A stretch of 64,000 bases of DNA, taken from Chrysoporthe austroafricana (taxonomy: Eukaryota; Ascomycota; Sordariomycetes; Diaporthales; Cryphonectriaceae). The DNA is taken from the NCBI GenBank assembly GCA_001051155.2, contig JYIP02000004.1:559576-623575 (forward strand), read 5' to 3'. Below the pieces are notes generated by a model. It was not told the origin of the DNA. It saw nothing but the letters and a program-made list of their open reading frames with translations, and made no database searches. Shown here one piece after another: positions 1-7,525 of the stretch; within the stretch, counting starts at the first letter, position 1; every line of letters starts with the position of its first letter. The position numbers were made by a program, and so were the translations under genes.

Positions 1-707
1 ACGCCAAATGCTCCCTTGGAGACAGTATGATGGATAATCAAATTGTTCATTTCGATATGTCTCGAGCTGGGCAATAGATCGATATAGCCGTATTCTTGCA
101 TACGGCAATCGTGTTCCCAGCCTTTATGCTGTCTTTGCATATAGTTTTCGAGATGGGTTGTATAGGCTGTCTTATCGCTGGCTGAGAATTCGAGTACCAG
201 ATCTAGCGGGCCGATACGGAGGCGGTTGGTCTGCATATGAAGAACATATTTGTCATTGTGCTGCAGCTCGATATCGGCATTCCTGTCGGCCTGCAGGTAT
301 CGAATCGAATGGTGTGGACTGGTATTCCACAAGACCAAGGCGCCAGACTGCGGATGGATCGAGATGCGAAAGATCTCTGTCCCCTTGAGCTGGCGTGACC
401 TGGACGAGCAGAGGGGCAGGTTGACCGCAGACTTTCCCCCCGCCCCCAGCTTCCCGATGACCCAGCGATGGTCCTTGACAGAGGATTGTGTGCTGCCGCC
501 ACCGGCAAACGAGAGCATGAGCTGGTATGTGGACTGAGCAGCGCGGTCGTTCGGCTTTGCCTGTTGTATAGCAGCATCGGCTCGGGCAACGGTGACGAGA
601 TGGACAGGAGATTCGGGAGGCTGGCTGTGGATGAGGGACTCGAGGCATTTCTGCGCCACTCTGTTCTCGGGAGTTAGCGTTGCGAAGCAAAGAGACGACA
701 ATGACAT
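1..707 (-). CDS. Protein kinase, 5' part only (runs off the left edge)
   Basis: The frame is open from an ATG at 705-707 to the first base of the window, giving 235 residues with no stop. Residues about 50-190 form a beta-rich N-terminal region with FHA-like character, including HRWVIGKLGAGGKSAVNL, ALVLWNTSPHHSIRY and LRIGPLDLVLEF. The last residues, VSKGAFGV, look like the glycine-rich ATP loop of a protein kinase, so the catalytic domain lies outside the window. Fungal kinases with such an N-terminal module are common in accessory regions. No intron is needed in this stretch. The kinase call rests mainly on the loop motif at the very edge; the FHA-like assignment is weaker. Confidence 0.6.
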   Translation of the reverse strand, partial: MSLSSLCFATLTPENRVAQKCLESLIHSQPPESPVHLVTVARADAAIQQAKPNDRAAQSTYQLMLSFAGGGSTQSSVKDHRWVIGKLGAGGKSAVNLPLCSSRSRQLKGTEIFRISIHPQSGALVLWNTSPHHSIRYLQADRNADIELQHNDKYVLHMQTNRLRIGPLDLVLEFSASDKTAYTTHLENYMQRQHKGWEHDCRMQEYGYIDLLPSSRHIEMNNLIIHHTVSKGAFG

Positions 708-864
708 GGTGATGCCTTGGAGGATGCTTTGGAGATGTTTGGCCAAATGTTTTGGGGATGCAAGCATCCAGCGCATACAACTACCTTATAGGGACCTGAC
801 TGCCTATTTAGGAGGCTGGTGCACTATACTGACCCCACCCATCTTGTCGGATAATAAGTAATCA

Positions 865-887
865 CGGGCCGGGTGCAGCTGGCGATG
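865..887 (+). repeat. Diverged single copy of the 2.6-2.9 kb direct repeat
   Basis: This 23-nt stretch differs at two positions from part of the repeat at 2586 (GGGTCGGGTGCAGCTAGCGA region). It lies upstream of the repetitive-protein gene, while the main cluster lies downstream. The rest of 708-1249 holds no gene I can support. Confidence 0.4.
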
Positions 888-1218
888 ATTCCCATATCTA
901 CTCCTAGGCATTCTTATAGTGCTAGCCTTGTTGCCTATTGCAATCTATAGTTGTATTGCAAACTAGCAGTTGGATCTCTCTACCAAATAATGAAGCTTCC
1001 CAAGTTTCTGTAGATAATCGTTGTACGATGCACTACTCTCCCGTAGAGAACCTTGATCGCCATTCCAGGTGACTGCGCTAGCAGGGATCCGGGGGCAGCG
1101 CCGAGGGCCAACAACGACACTTCAATCCTCATCAGCAACATCACATTATACATCCTTCGTCATACCTCAACCACCACACCTCATCTACATAGCAACCATA
1201 ACACATGCATGCACACCA

Positions 1219-1239
1219 CACACACACACACACACACAC
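1219..1239 (+). repeat. (CA)n microsatellite
   Basis: About ten CA units lie directly upstream of the gene that starts at 1250. Read in frame they would add a His-Thr run to an upstream ATG at 1205, so that ATG is unlikely to be the real start. Confidence 0.9.
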
Positions 1240-1249
1240 GATCTCCATT

Positions 1250-2521
1250 ATGCCTATGACTTATTGCTCTCCCCAGCGCCCGGGCGAGACAGATGGCGAG
1301 TTCGACAAGAGGTTGACACTTGCCCGAGACCAATGGCGCCAGAACTTGATCAACGACTACTATGCAAAGAAGGAAGCACGGCTGCCGTCGCCTCAGAGCG
1401 ATAGTGATCTGGACGAGGAGGATATGGCGCATGCGGTCAGGATGGCCGAGCAAGACATACTGATGGATGCAGGGCTTGCCACGATTGATGATTTTACCAA
1501 TCCCGTCGTATATCCCCCGCTCCCTCTCGACGGCCCTCAGGGCAAGTCCCTGAGCGAGCTTGACCCGGAGGAGCGTGAGTGTATGGGCCTGCCCCCCTGG
1601 CCCTGGCTGGTAAATCCACCTGCCGACGACGTTCAAGAGCCGGCCGCCGACGCCGACGAGAAGGGAGATGCATCGAGTCTCAAGCGAAAGAGGGTCCCCG
1701 AGGAGGATTCCGATGAGCCACCGCTCGCCAAGAAGAGGAGTACGACGAGGCAAGACACGGCGCCGCCGATGCCTCGAGTTACCCGCGCACGACGCCGCCA
1801 GCTCTCGGGGTCGCAGGCCGAGGACGCCCTTGACATCCAACAGTCGCCAGCCGACGAGAAGAGAGCCACATCGAGTCCCAAGCGGAAGAGGGTCCCTGAG
1901 GAGGACTCCGATGAGCCACTACTCCCCAAGGAGACAAGGACGAGGAGGAAAGACACAGCACCTCGAGCCACCCGCACACGACGCCGTCAGCCCTCGGGGC
2001 CGCAAAAGTCGCTGCCGGCCGACGAGAAGAGGGCCCCCCAGGAGACCTCCGATGAGACCTCCGATAAGCCGTCGCCCGCCAAGAAGAGGAGGACAATAAG
2101 GAAAGAGACGCAATCCCAGCTGACGCCGCCGAGGGGATCCGACAGTGCCTCTAAGATGCAGCCTCCTTCGGCACAACGCCGCCTGCGCTCGAGTGTGCAG
2201 GCCGAGGACGCCCCTATCGTCCAACAGCCGCCGGCCGACAACAAGAAAGTCACATCAGATCACAAGCGGAAGAGGAGGGTCCTAGAAGAGGTGGAGACCC
2301 AGCCGATGCTGCCATCGGCTGGTATGACATCTGGCCGCAAGAACAAGAGGGGATCTGACAATGCCTGTAAGGTGCAAGCTCCCCGGCGTGTGCAGTTTTC
2401 TCCGACACCACTGGTACCTCGGGTCACGCGCGCACGCCGCCGCCAGCTCTCGGGTGCGGAGGCCCAGCTCCTGCAGCTCGGACACGGCGGCCGCGCCCAG
2501 GCAGCAGCTACATCCGCATGA
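1250..2521 (+). CDS. Basic repetitive, probably nuclear protein of unknown function
   Basis: Single-exon ORF of 423 residues from the ATG at 1250. An in-frame ATG at 1205 would add only 15 residues encoded by the CA microsatellite, so the later start is preferred. Residues 1-140 are acidic and mixed. The rest is built from degenerate repeated blocks: KRKRVPEEDSDEP occurs twice, RVTRARRRQLSG twice with a third diverged copy, and QAEDA/ADEKRA linkers recur. The many KRKR and KKRR clusters look like nuclear localisation signals, and the composition predicts disorder. No enzymatic domain is visible. I do not recognise a family. The repeats suggest internal duplication and rapid evolution. Confidence 0.6.
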   Translation: MPMTYCSPQRPGETDGEFDKRLTLARDQWRQNLINDYYAKKEARLPSPQSDSDLDEEDMAHAVRMAEQDILMDAGLATIDDFTNPVVYPPLPLDGPQGKSLSELDPEERECMGLPPWPWLVNPPADDVQEPAADADEKGDASSLKRKRVPEEDSDEPPLAKKRSTTRQDTAPPMPRVTRARRRQLSGSQAEDALDIQQSPADEKRATSSPKRKRVPEEDSDEPLLPKETRTRRKDTAPRATRTRRRQPSGPQKSLPADEKRAPQETSDETSDKPSPAKKRRTIRKETQSQLTPPRGSDSASKMQPPSAQRRLRSSVQAEDAPIVQQPPADNKKVTSDHKRKRRVLEEVETQPMLPSAGMTSGRKNKRGSDNACKVQAPRRVQFSPTPLVPRVTRARRRQLSGAEAQLLQLGHGGRAQAAATSA

Positions 2522-2585
2522 CAGGCAGATGAACGGACCTGACCACCAAACCAGACCTGGGTTCTTCTGTAGAGTGTGCTGTGTA

Positions 2586-2880
2586 CTGGTTATCCTGACA
2601 GGGTCGGGTGCAGCTAGCGATGGCTTTCCTTCTCTCCAGACCAGGCTCACATCTTTGGAGGCAGAGTGTCCAGCCAGCAAGCGGGGCGGTGCGTATGCTG
2701 GTTATCCTGACAGGGTCGGGTGCAGCCAGTAACGCTTGCCTTGCCTTTCTACGCTGCAAGGCTCCATATACCGGTTATCCTGACAGGGTCGGGTGCAGCC
2801 GGCAATGGGGATGGCAATAGCAAAGCTCTGACTGAGGGTGTCGTGCTGGTTATGCTGACAGGGTCGGGTGCAGCCAGCGA
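2586..2880 (+). repeat. Four spaced direct repeats of 29 nt
   Basis: Copies begin at 2586, 2698, 2771 and 2846 (spacing 112, 73 and 75 nt). The shared core contains GGTTATCCTGACAGGGTCGG followed by GTGCAGC; only one or two positions vary. The sequences between copies are unrelated to each other. All copies are in the same orientation, just downstream of the repetitive-protein gene and about 0.6-0.9 kb upstream of the BTB gene. The function is unknown; they could be protein-binding sites or the residue of a small repeated element. Confidence 0.85.
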
Positions 2881-3454
2881 CAACCTTAGGCATATTTTTC
2901 TATAGATATTGTGTGGTCTTCTGCCTATATGCCTGATAGAATCTATTCTCTGATCTTGTGTTTCTTGTCGTATTTCGATCATGCTCCCAGATACGATGTA
3001 TTTCTAGATAGCTTCATTAGTCACGGAACTAGCTAGCTTAGGTAGAGCCAGGACCCAAGAGCCTCGCAGCTATCTCGGCGCCTAACTGAAGGTATACAAG
3101 ATGAACGATATATAGCAGGTATAAAGTCCAAGAGGGTCCCCCTTCGAGAAATCGTTTGGCGAAACCTTGTTTCCCTTTGTGGCGCGCCAATACAAATCGT
3201 GAGTCGTTATCAGGCTTAGCGTGTTTATTACTCAAAAGAGCCCCAAAGGACGACTCTAAGCTCATTGCGTGATGAGATGGCTTACTCGCGTAATCTCCCC
3301 CTCCTTCGAGTATTCATAAGCAGTATGAATTCAGCCATCATCATTGTCGGGAAATTCGCGTGAAAGAAATGTTCACGACACTGCTCTTGCGTTCAGAGCT
3401 CTGGTCGATTGCTCAGGGGGCCCCGTGGACATCACTGCGCGTGATTAATACAAG
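2881..3454. other. Intergenic, nothing recognised
   Basis: Moderately AT-rich spacer between the direct-repeat cluster and the BTB gene. I see no ORF of convincing codon use and no RNA gene. It probably contains the BTB gene promoter. Confidence 0.5.
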
Positions 3455-4657
3455 ATGTATAAATTCTACGAGGTCGACCCGGAGGCAGATACGCTGCTGA
3501 TCATTCCTTATCCTCCTAAAACCTTCGCGCCATGGCAGCCGGTGAACACTACACAGCCGTGTCCGACCGCGGACGCATCAGTGTACGCAGGCATTCTGCG
3601 CGGCACGTCTCGCCCGCCGAACATTTACGCAAGCATAGCCTCGTCTCCGGAGGTCCGCATCAAAGTCTCGTCGAAGCACCTGAGTCTGGTATCCAAGCAC
3701 TTCCGCAACAAGTTCCGGCACCTGGACCAGGGCTCTACCGAAGCCGATGGCCGTATCCATATCACCCTGGCGGGATATGATCCCGCAGCGGTGATCATCG
3801 TGATGGACATCATTCACGGGCGCGGGCGGAAGGTCCCGAGGGCTATCGACCTCGAGACACTAGCGAAGGTGGCTGTCTTTGTCGACGCTTTCCGCTGCTT
3901 TGAGGCAGTCGAGGCGTATGCGGAGCGCTGGTTCGAGAACTTGGGTACCTCGGTGGCGACGGAGTACGGGAGAGATCTCGTGCTCTGGCTCTATGCATCA
4001 TACACCTTCCGGCAGAGTGAAGCGTTTAAGAAGGCGACACGGTCGGCTGTCTTACAAAGCGACGGCCCCATTCGAAGTCTGGGACTGCAAGTGAGAGAAG
4101 GAGTAATTAGTGAGGCCCTGCCGACAAACAAATGCTATATTAGTGAAGCCTTACTAACACGAGTCGCAGAGGAGATCGACACCCGGAGACAGCAACTGGT
4201 GAGCAAGTCGCTAGATGCTGTGCACGACACCGTCAGCGCGTTGCAGGACAACAAGGCATCGTGTCACCTTGGCTGCGATACTTTCTTGCTCGGCGCCCTG
4301 ATCAAGACGCTGCACCGAAACCAATTGATCTGGCCCAGGCCCACTAAGCCCCTTGTCGGGGTCAGCTTCGGCAGTATCGAGGAAGCCGTGAGCGAGGCCC
4401 AGGCTCAGATGGCACACTTTATTCCCAGCTTGTCGCTGAGCAGCCCGAGGCGAAATACGGCGTCCTCCAGGAAGCGAAGATCACCAAACGCCCAGCCAGG
4501 CCAAGCGCTGACACCCGAATCTTCTCCGGAGATGTTGGGAACGGTCGATGCACACGAGTGTGGTGCGAAGAGCGACCTCTTACAAAGGCTAGAGGAGCTG
4601 GAAGCTGGTGTGGAGGGCCTGGATCTGGAGAGCAGACATGGGTACTATCTGTATTGA
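3455..4657 (+). CDS. BTB/POZ domain protein (fungal-type)
   Basis: Single-exon gene of 400 residues. The segment from about residue 67 to 170 matches the fungal BTB pattern: IKVSSKHLSLVSKHFRNKF, then an acidic loop, then ITLAGYDPAAVIIVMDIIHG, followed by DLETLAKVAVFVDAFRC. The next part is helical and has WLYASYTFRQSEAFKKAT, typical of the long fungal BTB family. The C-terminus (about 325-375) is low-complexity and Ser/Pro/Arg-rich with a KRRSPN stretch. Fungal BTB proteins of this type are mostly uncharacterised; BTB domains generally mediate dimerisation or cullin-3 contact. The gene is convergent with the TspO gene 59 bp downstream. Confidence 0.85.
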   Translation: MYKFYEVDPEADTLLIIPYPPKTFAPWQPVNTTQPCPTADASVYAGILRGTSRPPNIYASIASSPEVRIKVSSKHLSLVSKHFRNKFRHLDQGSTEADGRIHITLAGYDPAAVIIVMDIIHGRGRKVPRAIDLETLAKVAVFVDAFRCFEAVEAYAERWFENLGTSVATEYGRDLVLWLYASYTFRQSEAFKKATRSAVLQSDGPIRSLGLQVREGVISEALPTNKCYISEALLTRVAEEIDTRRQQLVSKSLDAVHDTVSALQDNKASCHLGCDTFLLGALIKTLHRNQLIWPRPTKPLVGVSFGSIEEAVSEAQAQMAHFIPSLSLSSPRRNTASSRKRRSPNAQPGQALTPESSPEMLGTVDAHECGAKSDLLQRLEELEAGVEGLDLESRHGYYLY

Positions 4658-4716
4658 ACTGTGGACGATATTATTATTTCAAATGCAGCCCTTGAATCGA
4701 TCTCGCTGGATACGTC

Positions 4717-5340
4717 CTACTCGGACTTGGCAGCCTTGCTCCTCAAATCCCACCCGTTCACATATCCGACGCCAGCACACAGATAAGTCGCAAAGCCCAG
4801 CCAGCCGAGGTATGGTACCATGCAGTACGCCGACACTCGATCAACCTCTCCCCATAGATACGTCAGGTACGCATTCACTCCAATCAAGGCAGTGATATCG
4901 GCCAGGGCGGCCACGGGCTTCTTGAGCCCGAAGAACAGCGGAGTCCAGATGAGATTCAGCGCTAGCTGGACTGAGTAGACGGTAGCGGCATGACGTGTCG
5001 TGCGGATGAGCTCGGCCGAGTTGAGAGGTGAAGTTCCGGTCATCCAGGCACGGTGGGCGGCGTACCCCATGAGGCCGTAGAGAAGCGTCCAGACGGGGCC
5101 AAAGACCCAGGTTGGCGGGGAGAGAGGAGGTTGTCGGAGTGATATGTACGTCTCTTTAGTCTTCTTGTCTGTGCAGGGATAGTGAGCATGTATAGGGCCA
5201 GGGGCGAGAGGGTGCAGCTATATCTCACTGCTAATGCCAATCCCAACTCCGCTGCCCAGAATGATGGGAGTCAAGATCGATGCCGCCGGGCTGGCGATGA
5301 TCTTGTCGGGGAGGGTCAATGCCGAGATGTAGGTAGTCAT
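4717..5340 (-). CDS. TspO/MBR family translocator protein, two exons
   Basis: Exons 5229-5340 and 4717-5168, joined by a 60-nt intron (GTGAGA...CACAG), give 187 residues, normal for the family. The start is the ATG at 5338-5340. Family hallmarks are PPTWVFGPVWTLLYGLMG, then LNLIWTPLFFG, and the C-terminal PYLGWLGFATYLCAGVGYVN. Five hydrophobic helices can be traced. TspO proteins bind porphyrins and sterol-like ligands in mitochondrial or ER membranes; in fungi they are tied to tetrapyrrole and stress responses. Without the intron, the downstream ORF would lack the first helix, so the two-exon model is strongly preferred. Confidence 0.9.
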
Positions 5341-5561
5341 CGTGAGGTCGTCTACTTCGCGCTGCGCTGCAGCGGGATGTTTTTCACGTCAAAAAACCGC
5401 CGGCTCAGCCCAGGTTTATATGTCCTTCTTGAGGTGGACCCAATGTAAAATAATGGCGTCGACTCGGTAGGCGGGAACGATCCACCTTCGTCGGAACGTC
5501 CCGCATGATCATGCACAGCACTTAGAGCTTCCAAGGTTCGAGGAACCGCGGCTCGGCCAGC

Positions 5562-5813
5562 TGAAGACTCCGAGGTCCGGGGGGCTGGGAATACCGAGCT
5601 GTTTTAACGTCGGCTTTCCTCTTCCATATATAGAATTCATATCCAGCGATATATTGAGATAATAATTGGGAAGTTATACCCCAGTATTTCCCTATAGTTG
5701 GCGAAAGTTTTGGGAACCCGCCGGGGGGGGGGCTCGAAAGAGATAGAGACGGAGCTCTAGGAGCCTAAAATTTATTGCAATTAATAAGTCAGTTCGACGA
5801 TATTGGTATTACA
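5562..5813 (+). repeat. Dispersed repeat, copy A (AT-shifted relic)
   Basis: About 250 bp that aligns with 16918-17156 in the same orientation. Shared blocks include AAGACTCCGAGGTCCGGGGG, CATATCCAGCGAT, GGGAAGTTATACCC, GTTTTGGGAACCCG and AATAAGTCAGTTCGACGA. Compared with copy B, this copy has at least ten C-to-T or G-to-A differences (for example CGTATGTAG to CATATATAG and GATGCATT to GATATATT) and few reverse ones. It begins TG and ends CA as a solo LTR would, but I see no target-site duplication. The neighbouring 5814-5900 is very AT-rich and has no gene. Confidence 0.75.
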
Positions 5814-5993
5814 GTTGATATTACTATCCAAAAATAACAAGCAGTACTTATATCGATATAATATCAGAGTGATATTAATATAATAAAACAGAATTTGAAA
5901 AATAACATATAGTGCAATTTGGCTTTGAGGACACCGATAATCGCTCCTTTCTACTTACAAATTCAAACACGCCTCATTCTTCCCTTCCTGCTT

Positions 5994-6824
5994 CTACCCG
6001 TCAATACCAACCCAGCACTCTGACGCTCCTTCTGGAGCGGCTGCTTGCGCTGCAGCCTCGCTATCGATCACCGCAGGTTCAACCTCTAACACTGGCTTCT
6101 GGCCCTCGACTTTCGAGCCTCCATAGCTCTGCATGTTTCCCTCAAGAATTCCAGCATCCTTCTTGGTCCAGTCCTTTCTAAACCACTTCCGCGTGCAATG
6201 ATATCTCTTTACCCGGTACCCGATAACAATATCTTGTGAGACGGCGGAAAATCCCAGCTTCTTCTTTTCCTCCTTAGTCTGTTCAGCTTTGAGCCCGGCC
6301 TCAGTCTGCGTGTGCAACTCCTTCCCTGACACAGCCACATCGGCATGCGTCTTCTTTTCACCCGCCTTGTTGAACTTCAAATTCTTGGCTACCTTGAGCC
6401 CCATCACCACGTACAAATCTGCCGCATTCCCCTGGTACCCCAGCCACTCGTGGATCGGTGCTACATCCAGACACTGCTTGATATACCTCGTCCCCATCGG
6501 GTCGTCAAAGTACGTCGTGGTGACGCTTTCACACTCGACACCCTGCTCCAGTTCCTTGGAGTTCTCGATACCCGCTGAGGCGCTGAGTGGCAGGCCAAGG
6601 AACTTTGCCCAGGCCTTTATGTTAAGCCGGCGGGCTGTCTTGAGCTCGTCTTTGAAGTCAGAATGCGTTACGGGCGGGTAGGGTAGGTCCTTGGGCATTT
6701 CGAGATGGAAAGGCCCGCCGTTGAGAGGAACGAGTGTCTCGAGGTCGGCGACAACAGTGCCGAGGGCGAGGGGCCCGCCCTCAGCGGCTATGTCAAAGCG
6801 GGGGACTACGTGGTAAGTGAGCAT
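5994..6824 (-). CDS. Conserved fungal protein of unknown function
   Basis: Single-exon gene of 276 residues from the ATG at 6822-6824. The ORF stays open upstream, but the added residues look non-coding. The N-terminus MLTYHVVPRFDIA followed by GPLALGTVVADLETLVPLN is, from memory, characteristic of a widespread fungal family of hypothetical proteins. Later landmarks are TTYFDDP, ADLYVVMGLKVAKNLKF and DIVIGYRVKRYHC. The last 65 residues form a charged, Ala/Glu-rich tail that looks disordered. No signal peptide is visible. The strand-like pair (YVVMGLKVAK... and IVIGYRVKRY) and the overall size recall the N-terminal pore-forming domain of fungal gasdermins, but this is a weak, unproven resemblance. 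A subtilisin-like protease gene lies 7 kb away. Confidence 0.7.
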   Translation of the reverse strand: MLTYHVVPRFDIAAEGGPLALGTVVADLETLVPLNGGPFHLEMPKDLPYPPVTHSDFKDELKTARRLNIKAWAKFLGLPLSASAGIENSKELEQGVECESVTTTYFDDPMGTRYIKQCLDVAPIHEWLGYQGNAADLYVVMGLKVAKNLKFNKAGEKKTHADVAVSGKELHTQTEAGLKAEQTKEEKKKLGFSAVSQDIVIGYRVKRYHCTRKWFRKDWTKKDAGILEGNMQSYGGSKVEGQKPVLEVEPAVIDSEAAAQAAAPEGASECWVGIDG

Positions 6825-7525
6825 TACGACGTGGTCAGAGGGGCCGGCGACAAAGGCAAGACCGAGGTGAAGAGTGCAAAATATGGTGGATTCTCTTAAT
6901 GCGGGATTCTGTTTTCGCAACGCGTGCTGTGGCGGAAGACGCTCTCTGAAGGGATGAGTTGGCGACCTGGGCCTGCAGCAACCCCTCCACGCTCCCAGGC
7001 CCATATATAGGTTCACCCTGTGTGGAAGGTCAGCACTGCCACTTACTATCCAGGCTAGTGCTGTGCCACCAGGTCTAGGCGTACGAGGTGGGCTCTTTTG
7101 AGGCATCGAATCACCTGTCGTACCAGTACACCACCCATTCATCGAAAAAATATCGCAAAGCTCTACCTCAATTGCTTACATTTCTCCGAGTCGATCCTAT
7201 TTCTTAGCGATTCGGGTCGCAATCAGGGACCGAGAAACCGAGGCAGGCTCTCAAAGATTGTAAAAAGTTAAAATGGAAGGAAGGAAAAATAAATGGTAGC
7301 AAAAACCGCAGGAAACCACATATTTGAAAGGTATAGTTTGTTCCGCCGTGTGCGAGTGGACGATATGTTTATACTGCCTATTAAGACTTAAGAACTTGGG
7401 AAAATCACAAGCAAATACACTCTGTTCGAGATGCCACAAGAGCTGGGCTACTTAGCTTTGAGTCTTTACACAAATAAATGTATTCAGCCATGCCAGAGCC
7501 TATATTCTAATCTAGACCCAGTGCA
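6825..7525. other. Intergenic, nothing recognised
   Basis: About 700 bp between two minus-strand genes. It should hold the promoter of the unknown-function gene and the 3' end of the kinase-HET gene. I see no ORF with convincing codon use and no repeat. Confidence 0.5.

Noticed and set aside
2586..2880. CRISPR-like array of regularly spaced repeats
   Set aside because: Only four copies, spacer lengths vary widely, no cas genes, and the host is clearly a eukaryote.
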